This document shows positions 43,059-52,573 of a stretch of DNA of 64,000 nucleotides, in pieces (position 1 is the first letter of the stretch; each line of letters opens with the position of its first letter). A program made the position numbers and the translations under genes. Origin of the DNA: UBA5109 sp965661005 (GTDB lineage: Bacteria; Pseudomonadota; Gammaproteobacteria; Pseudomonadales; Pseudohongiellaceae). The stretch spans positions 67,038 through 131,037 of the forward strand of contig CBFICB010000008.1 of NCBI GenBank assembly GCA_965661005.1, in the 5' to 3' direction. The notes under the pieces were generated by a model that saw only the letters and a list, made by a program, of their open reading frames with translations, ran no database searches and had not been told where the DNA came from.

Positions 43059-43538
43059 TTATTTTTTATGAGAATCATCAGTGCTAATCAAATCCAGATC
43101 GATACTGCTGACCAACTTTAGCAATGCTTTATACTCTTTAGCATTCAATTGACCAAAACTGCGTTCTTCATTTTCCTGAATTTTCTGTTTTATTTTTACA
43201 GCACAGTTAATTCCGTCTCGGGTCAACTTAATGCCTGAAGATCGACCATCCAGAGCTTCTTTTCGGCACAAACCTTTAGCTTCAAGCCCCGCTATTAGAG
43301 GAGCCATATTTGCTCGCCGAATACCTAGATGTTTTCCAATCAAACTTTGTCTGACGCCAGGTGTAGCCTCAACAAACAGGATAACTGTTGACTCACTAGG
43401 ACGAATACCTAATTCAGCCAACGATAACGCCAAACTGGCCATAGATGCTGCTGAAATACGACGCAAATGATAACCCAAATAAGGCTCCAAAGGATTTATC
43501 AGCTCTTTTTTTTTCGCAGGCATGGCTTTAATCCGCAT
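43059..43538 (-). CDS. MarR-family regulator
   Basis: 159-residue MarR protein with recognition helix HLGIRRANMAPLIAGLEAKG, closely related in that helix to both halves of the neighbouring tandem regulator. ATG 43538 is preceded by AAGGGAATTACAAT. Divergent from the acyl-CoA dehydrogenase gene across a gap holding a long inverted repeat. Probably a repressor of hydroxycinnamate genes; the division of labour with the tandem protein is unknown. Confidence 0.88.
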   Translation of the reverse strand: MRIKAMPAKKKELINPLEPYLGYHLRRISAASMASLALSLAELGIRPSESTVILFVEATPGVRQSLIGKHLGIRRANMAPLIAGLEAKGLCRKEALDGRSSGIKLTRDGINCAVKIKQKIQENEERSFGQLNAKEYKALLKLVSSIDLDLISTDDSHKK

Positions 43539-43610
43539 ATTGTAATTCCCTTTTTATTACCTGTTAGCTTACTGATTTTTTTCGAATTTAAATAAATATT
43601 ATTTTAACCT

Positions 43611-43649
43611 TATAATATTATTGTTATATAATATAGCAATAATATTATA
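43611..43649. promoter_or_regulatory. Long inverted repeat, candidate double MarR operator
   Basis: Perfect 13-bp arms TATAATATTATTG and CAATAATATTATA with a 13-base spacer, in the divergent promoter between the MarR gene and the acyl-CoA dehydrogenase gene. Each arm contains its own palindrome TAATATTA, so it reads as two sites in mirror order. It could take two MarR dimers or one tandem-domain protein. Confidence 0.6.
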
Positions 43650-43751
43650 GAATGATTTTGTGTCAAGCTTTCAAAGACAGAAGCTAAGAAATTGGAAGTC
43701 AGTGGTAGACCCAGAACAAGAATAAAAAAGATAAGAGTGAGAGACGCCTCC

Positions 43752-45809
43752 ATGAGCGATAAAAAAACTGAAAACGCTAACGAATCAATGAGTGTTCGAG
43801 CTTTACGTTCAACGGGCAATCAGGCTTATGCAAAAGAACTAGCGGCGATTGAAGTTGCAGAAAAAGCGGCAGACACACGCGGCGGGATCCGCTCGACAGC
43901 TTTAGTACAACGTCTCATCTATGGCCCACAACCTGCTTGTTCGGAAATGATGACTGAACCCGTTGATACGAAGAGCATTAATCGCAGTGAACAAATTATA
44001 GCCGCAGCTAAATCATGTTTAGCAGAAGGCAAGGCTTTTACTGCCGATGGAAAATTATCCAGCGAACTACGGCAGGTAGTTAATGAACATACAGTTTATG
44101 GCTACACCATTCCAAAAGAATTTGGCGGCCTGGAATCAAATTATCGGGAGCTGGCTGAGCTCGAGGAAAATATAGCTGCCAACGGACTGGGCGGCTTGGC
44201 CGTTGAAATATCAGGCCAGTTAACGATTGGTGCCGGCGGTTTAATTGCTTATGGCAATGATGAGCAAAAATCCCTATTCCTCCCCCTGCTTGCTGAAGGA
44301 CGTTTAATGGCTTTTGGACTCACCGAAGTCAGGGTTGGGGTCAATGCCAAGAAGGTAAGTGCGTATGTTGAATTTGATGAGCCAAATGATTGCTGGCGAC
44401 TGTTTGCACATGGTGATAGCAGTAAGCTGTATATCACCAGTGCCACTCATGGCGGTTTAATGGCAGTCGTTGCCAAACTGGGAAAAAATTCACGCGAACT
44501 GGGTTTATTCATCACAGAATTGCCAGAGTGTGATAAGGAAAAGAATGCTGACAATGATTACAGTTTTTCCTGCCAAACATCCGGAACAGAAGCGTTTCAG
44601 ACCAATATCAATTCACGCCTGAGTTTTGACAATTTCCCTATTCCAAAGTCACAGCATATTAATGCCGACGGTCTGGAAGTTCTTTTCTACAGTCTGGCTA
44701 TGGGGCGGTGCATGTTATCCGCCATGTCAGCCGGTTTTCAGCGCTTATATGCCAGTGAAGCCGTCAATTATGCCAGGCAACGTGATGGTGTCGGCGGTCC
44801 GGTTATTAAGCATGAGCTACCGCAACTCTCAATAGCAAAGATTCTTGGTGGCGCTTTACAGTCACGTTCCCTTTGTCATTTATCCTTACAGCAAAATCAG
44901 CAGCACATTAATTTAGCCGGGCTGAGGGATCTCACCAAGGCTGCTGCTGCCAAATCCCTGCTTGAGTCATTAATCTGCGCTGAACGGGTCATCGGTGGGC
45001 GTAGTTTGAATAAAGAATCGCCTGTGAGTGCAACTCGTGCAACCGCACATGCTTTCAGTATTGTTGAAGGAGAAAATGATCTCATTACCCTGGGTATGGT
45101 GAGAGAAATTACATCCGATTTTGTCAGTTCCTATATGGCAGGAATATTAGGCGTATTGGATAAAGTGAACACCGATTCCAAAGGCAATGCTGTTCCGCAG
45201 GATAAACGTATACTGAGCCTTGGCTTAAACTCCCTGCTTAGACATCCGGGACGCAGTGTTAAAGCGACCTTAAATCTCTTGTTCAATAAAGATTTATGGC
45301 GGCTTGTCTTTTGGATTCTAAAAAATGCATTGGTGGATCTAGTGTCTCTTCCCAAGCGCCTGCTTCCTGCATCGTGGCGAACGCGATATGCAGATATCCC
45401 AGCACCACTGCAAGCCTATGCAAAGTATGCTGAAGCCCGCCTGCGTGATCAGCGCTGGACATACCTGGCTTTAAATATGTTCTATCAGCTAAATTTAACG
45501 AAAGCGCAAATACCCTTGCTTGCATTCGGTAAACGCATCGAAAATTTAGTGTCCTTATTAACAGTAGTTTATACCAACGCGTCTGCATCTGAGGATACTC
45601 AAGCCATAGCAGCACTGCAGGCAGAAATTCTGAAACAAAAAATAAAAGAAAACCGAATCATAAGAAATCTTAAAGCCATTGAGATTTTACGAAAACGAGT
45701 TCAAAAAGTTTCAGGCTTTGTTAGCGATGACCAATGTGAACTGATCAAGAATCTGGAACCACAAGCTATTCCACATGCATGGGCGGAAGTGAACGCTAAG
45801 GTGTTCTAA
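43752..45809 (+). CDS. Acyl-CoA dehydrogenase, long form, hydroxycinnamate cluster
   Basis: 685-residue flavoprotein of the acyl-CoA dehydrogenase family. The core begins near residue 80 with TVYGYTIPKEFGGLESNYRE, then GQLTIGAGGLIAYGNDEQKS, LMAFGLTEVRVG, and HAFSIVEGENDLITLGMVRE near 440; a helical C-terminal extension of about 200 residues follows, as in FadE-type enzymes. Position beside Ech/Fcs suggests oxidation of dihydro-hydroxycinnamoyl-CoA, as proposed for HcaD of Acinetobacter. ATG 43752 is chosen (purine-rich GAGTGAGAGA upstream); an in-frame GTG/ATG region from 43692 would add 20 basic residues. Confidence 0.85.
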   Translation: MSDKKTENANESMSVRALRSTGNQAYAKELAAIEVAEKAADTRGGIRSTALVQRLIYGPQPACSEMMTEPVDTKSINRSEQIIAAAKSCLAEGKAFTADGKLSSELRQVVNEHTVYGYTIPKEFGGLESNYRELAELEENIAANGLGGLAVEISGQLTIGAGGLIAYGNDEQKSLFLPLLAEGRLMAFGLTEVRVGVNAKKVSAYVEFDEPNDCWRLFAHGDSSKLYITSATHGGLMAVVAKLGKNSRELGLFITELPECDKEKNADNDYSFSCQTSGTEAFQTNINSRLSFDNFPIPKSQHINADGLEVLFYSLAMGRCMLSAMSAGFQRLYASEAVNYARQRDGVGGPVIKHELPQLSIAKILGGALQSRSLCHLSLQQNQQHINLAGLRDLTKAAAAKSLLESLICAERVIGGRSLNKESPVSATRATAHAFSIVEGENDLITLGMVREITSDFVSSYMAGILGVLDKVNTDSKGNAVPQDKRILSLGLNSLLRHPGRSVKATLNLLFNKDLWRLVFWILKNALVDLVSLPKRLLPASWRTRYADIPAPLQAYAKYAEARLRDQRWTYLALNMFYQLNLTKAQIPLLAFGKRIENLVSLLTVVYTNASASEDTQAIAALQAEILKQKIKENRIIRNLKAIEILRKRVQKVSGFVSDDQCELIKNLEPQAIPHAWAEVNAKVF

Positions 45810-45838
45810 AAATTATGGATTAAACTGTTGTGTGATGT

Positions 45839-45863
45839 TTTGAGCAGTTTCAGACTGCTCAAA
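45839..45863. terminator. Hairpin after the acyl-CoA dehydrogenase gene
   Basis: Perfect 10-bp stem TTTGAGCAGT / ACTGCTCAAA with a 5-base loop, 29 bases after the stop codon. No strong T-run follows, so its strength as a terminator is uncertain. Confidence 0.5.
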
Positions 45864-45985
45864 CTCATGAAATCTATTGGCAGTATCCATATCACAGACT
45901 CATACATAAACCCCATCGAATCCCTATCTAAAAAATTCGGGTTACAAGCTATTTTTAACTTAATAAAAAAATTAGCCTGGCCCGT

Positions 45986-46339
45986 TTAATTATTAAGAGC
46001 CCCCTCTTCTATCCAGGTTTCTATCAGAAACAACTCTTCATTAGTTACAGGTTCTCCATCCTGCGGCATTTCTCCCAAGGCGATCATCTCAACTATATAA
46101 CTGCTTGCAGGCTCACCGGGATTAACGACAATGCCAAATTCAGAACCCAGCATGAGTTGATCATATTGAGTGACTGTCAGCCTGACCTCTGGGTTTTCAG
46201 TGCCATGACACTCACTACATTTATTTTGCAGGATAGGCAAAATCTGTGCTTTAAAACTGACATTTTGAGCAATGGCAAAGTGAATTGAATTAAAACTGAA
46301 AAGTGCACCAACAAATATAAAGGAAAAATATTTACTCAT
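45986..46339 (-). CDS. Small periplasmic cytochrome c-like protein
   Basis: 117 residues with a Sec signal (FVGALFSFNSIHFAIAQ) and one haem motif CSECHG, in the layout FKAQILPILQNKCSECHG that is typical of planctomycete-type C domains. EMIALGEMPQDGEPVTNEEL holds the probable Met ligand (MPQDG) and ends in the usual WIEEGA. An electron-transfer role is likely, partner unknown. No oxidoreductase is adjacent. Confidence 0.85.
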   Translation of the reverse strand: MSKYFSFIFVGALFSFNSIHFAIAQNVSFKAQILPILQNKCSECHGTENPEVRLTVTQYDQLMLGSEFGIVVNPGEPASSYIVEMIALGEMPQDGEPVTNEELFLIETWIEEGALNN

Positions 46340-46369
46340 TACTTCAGATATTTCTTGTAGAAAAATAGT

Positions 46370-46986
46370 TTAGAAAACTATTTTATTAAGCTCTTCATCA
46401 AAATGCTGACTGACAACATCAATACAGACTTTTGAAATTTTTTGATTGTATTTATCAGCTTTTTCTATCTCTGTGAATGCATGTTCCAGACCAAATAAAC
46501 CTTTTTTAGCTTTATTGGATCTACCATAAATATGCTGTCGAGAGCATCAGCAATACCCACTATTTGAACCAGCAAAGGGATTTTATCGCCGACTAGTTTA
46601 TCCGGGTACCCACTGCCATCAATTCTTTCATGATGGTGCCTGGCAATTTCAGCAACAGGCCAGGGGAAGTCAATTTTATTCAAGGCCTCATAGCCCAGCA
46701 CGGTATGTGTTTGAAACACATCAAGATTACTGTTTAAGAGACTGCGATGAGGCGCAATTTCATCTTCTTTCAAGGCTATTTTGCCAATATCGTGCAGTAG
46801 CCCACCAACCCTTGCCGCTTCTACTTTATCTTTCTGTAAACCCATATCGCTGGCTATTTTTTCCGCAAGACTTGCAACCCGTAAAGAGTGCAAGTACGAA
46901 GGCTTATCATGAATCTCTAATAGCATGAGCAACATATAGCTTATTTGTGTATAGATATCGCCTTTATTAATATCTTGATCAGGCAT
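46370..46986 (-). pseudogene. HD-GYP phosphodiesterase with a one-base frameshift
   Basis: The first frame (46465-46986, 173 residues) has the HD-GYP core: HSLRVASLAEKIA, GLLHDIGKIAL, THTVLGYEAL, ARHHHERIDGSGYPDKLVG and GIADALDS. It then loses homology. In the next frame, joined at about 46528-46530, the minus strand continues GRSNKAKKGLFGLEHAFTEI and on to a stop at 46370-46372. That is the normal HD-GYP C-terminus. Restoring one T in the TTT run gives FYGRS, so a single-base deletion (real, or a sequencing error) removed about 52 residues. The metal and cyclic-di-GMP motifs precede the lesion, so partial activity is possible. Confidence 0.85.
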
Positions 46987-47227
46987 TTCTTAAATATTCC
47001 TATTACTATACCTATTACTATATTCTATAGCAGCATTAGTCAATTATTCTAATTTCAAACCACATATGAATTTTCAACTATTTACTGGCTTCTGGTAATC
47101 GTTTTAATTCGATAAAAACAATAGATTTAATCATGTTTCTGGTGCAGAATCCGCATCTTTGGTTTTATTCAAAACCTTACTCTATAAAATATTCTTAGAA
47201 TATTTATTGCTGCCTCCGGAGAAACTG

Positions 47228-49138
47228 ATGAACCAGCAATATAAAGCTCCCTGGAGTATTCAAGAAGCAATTGATCTGTATGGAATCGAACGCTGGGGAA
47301 ACGATTATTTTGGCGTAAACGCTGACGGCAAGCTCACAGTAAAAACTCTAAATACTGAAGTTGCCTTGATGGATATCGTGAAGGGCATGCAAGAACGTGA
47401 CCATCAAATGCCTGTGTTATTGCGCATAGAAAATATCCTTGATGCACAAATAAAGCGACTCAATGACGCCTTTCAAAGTGCAATTGATAGTGCAGGCTAC
47501 CAATCTTCATATCGTGGTGTTTATCCCATAAAAGTTAATCAGCAAGCTCAAGTGGTAGAAGAAATCGCACATTTTGGTGCCCGTTTCAATCACGGTTTTG
47601 AAGTGGGAAGCAAGGCCGAAATGATTGCCGCCTTATCGACTTTAGAAAAACCAGGCAGCTTAATTATTTGCAATGGCTATAAGGATGAAGAATTTATTGA
47701 GCTTGGTCTACAAGCAATTCAGCTAGGTTTTGAATGTTATTTTGTCATTGAAACGCCGACAGAACTCCCGATCATTCTGGAAAGAAGCCAGTCCTTGGGT
47801 GTAGATCCCTTAATTGGCGTTCGAGTCAAAATGACCACTGAAAATAGCGGGCACTGGAATTCTACCAGCGGAGATCGTTCGGTTTTTGGTTTAACCACAA
47901 ACCAGTTAATTAATGTTGTGGATACGCTTAAAGCTAAAAATATGCTGAATTGTTTAAAATTATTACATTGTCATCTTGGCTCACAAATACCCAATATTCA
48001 GGAAATACGTAATGGTGTCGTTGAGGCCTGTCGTTTTTATATAGATCTGGTGAATGAAGGAGCGGCTCTTACCCATCTGGATCTCGGTGGTGGCTTGGCC
48101 GTAGATTACAGTGGAGAAAACAGTAGTAAAGATCAAAGCAGAAATTATACGCTTGAAGAATATTGTGTAGATATTGTTGAAACCGTTAAAGACACATTAG
48201 ATGAGCATGATATAGAGCATCCAATTATTGTTACTGAATCCGGACGGGCAACAGTCGCCTACTCTTCAATACTGCTTTTTAACATTCTAGATATCAATAC
48301 CTTTGAGCCAACGCAATTACCAGCAACCGATAGTACCAATGAACATTCATCGCTTAAGAATATGCGAGAAGTTCTCAATTATCTGACACCAAACAAGTTG
48401 CAAGAGTGTTTTAATGATGCGCATTATTATCGTGAGGAAATCAGGGAATTATTTAAACGCGGTCAATTAGACTTACGTTCCAGGTCTGAAGGAGAAAATA
48501 TTTTTCTTGAGATTCTTCAAAGTATCTATAACCAACTTAAAACACTGGAACGTATTCCTTCAGGGCTTGAAAATTTAAAAGAGTCATTAGCCGATATTTA
48601 TTATGGCAACTTCAGCTTGTTTCAGTCCTTGCCTGACATATGGGCAATCGATCAGTTGTTTCCCGTATTGCCAATTCATCGACTTGATGAAGAGCCAACT
48701 CGGCAAGCTGTATTAGCGGACATCACCTGTGACTGTGAAGGAAAAATTGATCATTTTATTGCTGAATTTGATATCGATAAAACACTTTCCCTGCATCCGC
48801 TCAAAGATGAGGAGGAATATTATCTGGGAGTTTTTTTGGTAGGGGCTTATCAGGAAACACTTGGTGACCTGCATAATTTATTCGGCGACACTAATGTAGT
48901 GAGCGTGCGTATAAATAAGGATAAAAGCATTGATTTTATTAAAGAAATACATGGCGACACCATCGCAGATGTACTGAGTTATGTGGAATACCAACCCAAG
49001 GAAATGGCTCTAAAATATAGAAATACTGCAGAAAACGCGGTTAGAGAAGGAAAAATTACGGCCTTGCAGCGTCAAAAAATTATGAAGACATTTAATGCCA
49101 GCCTGCAGGGTTATACCTACTACGAGAAAGAGAATTAA
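47228..49138 (+). CDS. speA: Biosynthetic arginine decarboxylase (SpeA)
   Basis: 636-residue PLP enzyme making agmatine and CO2 from arginine. Seen: the N-terminal SIQEAIDLYGIERWGNDYFG, PLP lysine in GVYPIKVNQQ (about residue 103), LKLLHCHLGSQIPNIQEIRN, THLDLGGGLAVDYSGE and TESGRATVAYSS, plus the helical insert and C-terminal domain (ADITCDCEGKIDHFI). The ATG at 47228 has GGAGA just upstream; the longer frame from 47159 adds 23 hydrophobic residues not in the family. First gene of a four-gene polyamine operon. Confidence 0.96.
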   Translation: MNQQYKAPWSIQEAIDLYGIERWGNDYFGVNADGKLTVKTLNTEVALMDIVKGMQERDHQMPVLLRIENILDAQIKRLNDAFQSAIDSAGYQSSYRGVYPIKVNQQAQVVEEIAHFGARFNHGFEVGSKAEMIAALSTLEKPGSLIICNGYKDEEFIELGLQAIQLGFECYFVIETPTELPIILERSQSLGVDPLIGVRVKMTTENSGHWNSTSGDRSVFGLTTNQLINVVDTLKAKNMLNCLKLLHCHLGSQIPNIQEIRNGVVEACRFYIDLVNEGAALTHLDLGGGLAVDYSGENSSKDQSRNYTLEEYCVDIVETVKDTLDEHDIEHPIIVTESGRATVAYSSILLFNILDINTFEPTQLPATDSTNEHSSLKNMREVLNYLTPNKLQECFNDAHYYREEIRELFKRGQLDLRSRSEGENIFLEILQSIYNQLKTLERIPSGLENLKESLADIYYGNFSLFQSLPDIWAIDQLFPVLPIHRLDEEPTRQAVLADITCDCEGKIDHFIAEFDIDKTLSLHPLKDEEEYYLGVFLVGAYQETLGDLHNLFGDTNVVSVRINKDKSIDFIKEIHGDTIADVLSYVEYQPKEMALKYRNTAENAVREGKITALQRQKIMKTFNASLQGYTYYEKEN

Positions 49139-49140
49139 AC

Positions 49141-50349
49141 ATGGGCCAAGTATTGATAATAGGTGCTGGTGGTGTAAGTCAGGTAGTTGTCCACAAATGC
49201 GCTCAACTACCTGAAGTATTTACTGATATTGTTCTGGCCAGTCGTACAGAAGCAAAATGCAAAGCCATCGCAGCGCAGGTTGAAAAAAATTACAACCGTA
49301 AAATCGATACGGCTGAAATAGATGCAGACTCCGTCCCTGATCTTGTGAAGTTAATCAACAAGGTCAAACCCTTTTTAGTTATAAATGTTGCTTTACCTTA
49401 CCAGGACTTAAGTATCATGGACGCCTGTTTGGAATGTGGCGTGCATTATATGGATACGGCCAATTATGAGCCTAAAGACACTGCCAAGTTTGAATATAAA
49501 TGGCAATGGGAATATCAGGGTAAATTTGAAGCTGCTGGCTTAATGGCCCTGTTGGGTTCAGGTTTTGATCCTGGCGCCACGAATGTCTTTACAGCTTATC
49601 TGGCCAAGCATTATTTTGATGAGATTCAAACTCTGGACATTATTGATGTCAATGGTGGAGACCATGGCTACCCTTTTGCGACCAATTTCAACCCTGAAAT
49701 TAATATTCGTGAAGTGAGTGCCGAGTGTCGTCACTGGCAAGATGGTCAATTCGTAACAACACCACCAATGTCAATGAAACAATCATTTAGTTGTCCAGAA
49801 GATGTTGGTACTTATAATATTTATCGAATGTATCATGAAGAACTTGAATCCCTGACGAAACATTATCCTACTTTGCAACGTGCCCAGTTTTGGATGAGCT
49901 TTGGCGAATCCTACCTAAAACATCTTGAAGTGTTGAACAATATTGGAATGACCAGTATCGATGCTATTGAGTATGAAGGGCAACAAATAGTCCCGATCCA
50001 GTTTTTAAAAGCACTACTGCCAGAACCATCCCTGCTTGGCCCAAGAACACATGGCAAAACTTGTATTGGCTGTGTCGTCAATGGTTTAAAGGATGACGAA
50101 TCACGTCGAGTCTACATTTACAACATCAAAGATCATCAGGATTGCTACAAGGAAGTTGGCTCTCAGGCTATTTCCTACACTACTGGTGTGCCTGCAATGA
50201 TTGGCGCTAAGATGATGATTGAAGGTAAGTGGATGCAAGCGGGGGTCTGGAACATGGAGCAAATGGACCCAGATCCATTCATGCAAGATTTAAATCTCTA
50301 TGGTTTGCCATGGCACATCATTGATGAACCTGAATTTGAATTGCTATAA
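49141..50349 (+). CDS. Carboxyspermidine (carboxynorspermidine) dehydrogenase
   Basis: 402-residue saccharopine-dehydrogenase-fold enzyme that reductively condenses putrescine (or diaminopropane) with aspartate semialdehyde using NADPH. Seen: VLIIGAGGVSQVVVHKCAQL at the N-terminus, HYMDTANYEP near residue 100, LLGSGFDPGATNVF near 137 and IGCVVNGLKDDESRRVYIYN near 302. The gene starts two bases after the speA stop and precedes nspC, which decarboxylates its product. Confidence 0.92.
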   Translation: MGQVLIIGAGGVSQVVVHKCAQLPEVFTDIVLASRTEAKCKAIAAQVEKNYNRKIDTAEIDADSVPDLVKLINKVKPFLVINVALPYQDLSIMDACLECGVHYMDTANYEPKDTAKFEYKWQWEYQGKFEAAGLMALLGSGFDPGATNVFTAYLAKHYFDEIQTLDIIDVNGGDHGYPFATNFNPEINIREVSAECRHWQDGQFVTTPPMSMKQSFSCPEDVGTYNIYRMYHEELESLTKHYPTLQRAQFWMSFGESYLKHLEVLNNIGMTSIDAIEYEGQQIVPIQFLKALLPEPSLLGPRTHGKTCIGCVVNGLKDDESRRVYIYNIKDHQDCYKEVGSQAISYTTGVPAMIGAKMMIEGKWMQAGVWNMEQMDPDPFMQDLNLYGLPWHIIDEPEFELL

Positions 50350-50369
50350 GGATTTAACAATAAATTCTA

Positions 50370-51539
50370 ATGATTAAATGTAATACTTTCCTCGATTTTG
50401 ATCCTTACAGTGTACCTTCACCATGCTTTGTGATCGATGAAGTAGCCATTGAAAACAATCTAAAAGTATTAGCTAAAGTCCAGAATGAAAGTGGTGCAAA
50501 AGTTTTAATGGCACTAAAAGCTTTTTCCATGTTTTCCCTGGCTCCACTAATCAGTGATTATTTAAGCGGCACTTCTGCCAGTGGCCTTTATGAAGCGCGT
50601 TTGGGTAAAGAAGAATTTGGTGGTGAGGTGCATACTTTTTCTGCCGCCTTTTCAGCCAAAGACCTGACTGAAATTCTGCAAATATCTGACCATGTTGTGT
50701 TTAATTCCTTTAACCAATGGCAAAACTTTCAGCCCATTATCCAGCAAGCAAAAAAGCAACGCCCTGCTCTACAATTCGGTTTACGAGTAAACCCTCTTCA
50801 TTCTGAGGCTAGTACACCATTGTATGACCCTTGTGCTCCGGGTTCGCGTTTAGGCATACCCTATCCTCAATTTGAAAATCAGGATTTAAGCGGCATCTCA
50901 GGTCTACACTTCCATACGCTATGCGAGCAATCATACGAGCCTCTTGATCGCACATTGAATGTTATAGAGGAAAAATTTAGTGACCTTTTACCCGCATTGG
51001 AGTGGGTGAATTTTGGTGGTGGGCACCATATTACTGATGCGAAATATCCGATTGAAAAACTGATTGACCGCATCAAAAATTTTCAAGCAAAATATCAGTT
51101 GCAAGTCTATCTGGAGCCAGGAGAAGCTATTGCAATCCATTCCGGCGTTCTGGTGACTGAGGTACTGGATATTGTTCACAATGATCTGGATATTGCCATA
51201 TTAGACAGCTCTGCGACCTGTCATATGCCAGATACATTGGAGATGCCCTATCAGGCTGATATTTTTAACGCTACCAAACACGTTAATAATGCACATAACT
51301 ATCGTCTGGGAGGAATGACGTGTTTAGCTGGAGATGTCATGGGTGACTATAGTTTTACTGAGCCTTTACAAGTTGGACAAAGAATAATTTTTGATGATAT
51401 GGCACATTACACAATGGTAAAAACAACGACTTTTAATGGGGTTGCCCTGCCTTCAATAGCTATCTGGAATTCAAACAATGGCGAGCTGCAATTGGTAAAA
51501 CAGTTTTCTTACGATGACTTTAAGAGTCGACTTTCTTGA
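50370..51539 (+). CDS. nspC: Carboxyspermidine (carboxynorspermidine) decarboxylase (NspC)
   Basis: 389-residue fold-type III PLP decarboxylase yielding spermidine (or norspermidine). Seen: VLMALKAFSMFSLAPLIS with the PLP Lys (about residue 47), GLHFHTLCEQSYEPLDRT near 178, WVNFGGGHHITDAKYP near 212, YLEPGEAIAIHSG near 247 and TCLAGDVMGDYSF with the catalytic Cys near 316. It follows the dehydrogenase after 20 bases. Confidence 0.93.
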   Translation: MIKCNTFLDFDPYSVPSPCFVIDEVAIENNLKVLAKVQNESGAKVLMALKAFSMFSLAPLISDYLSGTSASGLYEARLGKEEFGGEVHTFSAAFSAKDLTEILQISDHVVFNSFNQWQNFQPIIQQAKKQRPALQFGLRVNPLHSEASTPLYDPCAPGSRLGIPYPQFENQDLSGISGLHFHTLCEQSYEPLDRTLNVIEEKFSDLLPALEWVNFGGGHHITDAKYPIEKLIDRIKNFQAKYQLQVYLEPGEAIAIHSGVLVTEVLDIVHNDLDIAILDSSATCHMPDTLEMPYQADIFNATKHVNNAHNYRLGGMTCLAGDVMGDYSFTEPLQVGQRIIFDDMAHYTMVKTTTFNGVALPSIAIWNSNNGELQLVKQFSYDDFKSRLS

Positions 51540-51551
51540 GGAAGACACGAT

Positions 51552-52442
51552 ATGAATAAATTTGATAAAGAGGTGGCTCCTGGCTATCCCGCTTTTTTAG
51601 GTTCAGAATTTGAAATGCCGTCCGAAGCAGACTCGCACTTTCATGTTTTACCTATTCCTTTTGAGGCTTCTACTTCTTATGGTGAAGGCACTGCTTCAGG
51701 ACCATCAGCTATTCTTGAGGCGTCATGGCAATTGGAAACCTGGGATGGAAAAAGCATTCCTGGAAAGCGTGGCATTTATACCCACCCTCCAATCGATTGT
51801 GAGGGAGATACAGAGGCTGTACTGGCGAGAATTTCAGATGAGATAAAAATCATCGTTAATAATAATGGCTTTCCTGTAGGTCTGGGTGGCGAGCATACTG
51901 TCACTTACGGCATCGTTAATGGCTTAATTGAAGCCGGTTTAGAAGATTTCGGTATCGTACAGATAGACGCTCATGCTGATATGCGCGACAGCTATGAAAA
52001 CAATCCTTACAGCCATGCTTCGGTTATGAGAAGGATTGCTGATTTAGATATTCCTATATATCAATTAGGTGTTAGAGCACTTTGCGAAGAAGAGGTGCAA
52101 GCCCGAAAAATTTATAATATTGATTATCTGGATGCTGAAGTTCTGGTAAGAAAAAATATTCATAAATTTGATTTGCCGGATGACTTTCCGGATAAAGTAT
52201 TTTTCACCATTGATATCGATGGTTTTGATCCCTCCGTTTTTCCATCAACCGGGACTCCAGTTCCTGGAGGTTTAAATTGGTATCAGGTATTGAATTTATT
52301 TGAATCTGTTGCCCAACAAGCTCAAATCGTAGGGTTTGATATCGTGGAATTCTCTCCAATGAAAGGCTTTCATGCTTATGAATTTTCAGCAGCACTACTG
52401 GCTTATAAGATGATGGGTATTATTGAAAGGAACCAGCTGTAG
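51552..52442 (+). CDS. speB: Agmatinase (SpeB)
   Basis: 296-residue ureohydrolase converting agmatine to putrescine and urea with two Mn2+. Metal motifs: GLGGEHTVTYG, IDAHADMRDSYENNPYSHAS and FTIDIDGFDPSVFPSTGTPV; substrate-side GFDIVEFSPM follows. GAGGAAG lies before the ATG. With SpeA upstream it closes the arginine to putrescine arm, and putrescine then feeds the dehydrogenase and NspC of the same operon. Confidence 0.93.
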   Translation: MNKFDKEVAPGYPAFLGSEFEMPSEADSHFHVLPIPFEASTSYGEGTASGPSAILEASWQLETWDGKSIPGKRGIYTHPPIDCEGDTEAVLARISDEIKIIVNNNGFPVGLGGEHTVTYGIVNGLIEAGLEDFGIVQIDAHADMRDSYENNPYSHASVMRRIADLDIPIYQLGVRALCEEEVQARKIYNIDYLDAEVLVRKNIHKFDLPDDFPDKVFFTIDIDGFDPSVFPSTGTPVPGGLNWYQVLNLFESVAQQAQIVGFDIVEFSPMKGFHAYEFSAALLAYKMMGIIERNQL

Positions 52443-52573
52443 CCTCTTAGAAACTACCAAGCAACTAATGAGCTAAAACAGTGCACCAAGCTTGAAAACC
52501 ATTTCGAAGCTTGCAAAAGGTACACATTTTGAAATGTAATCTAAAACCCAATACGAACATCGAGAATAGCGAA

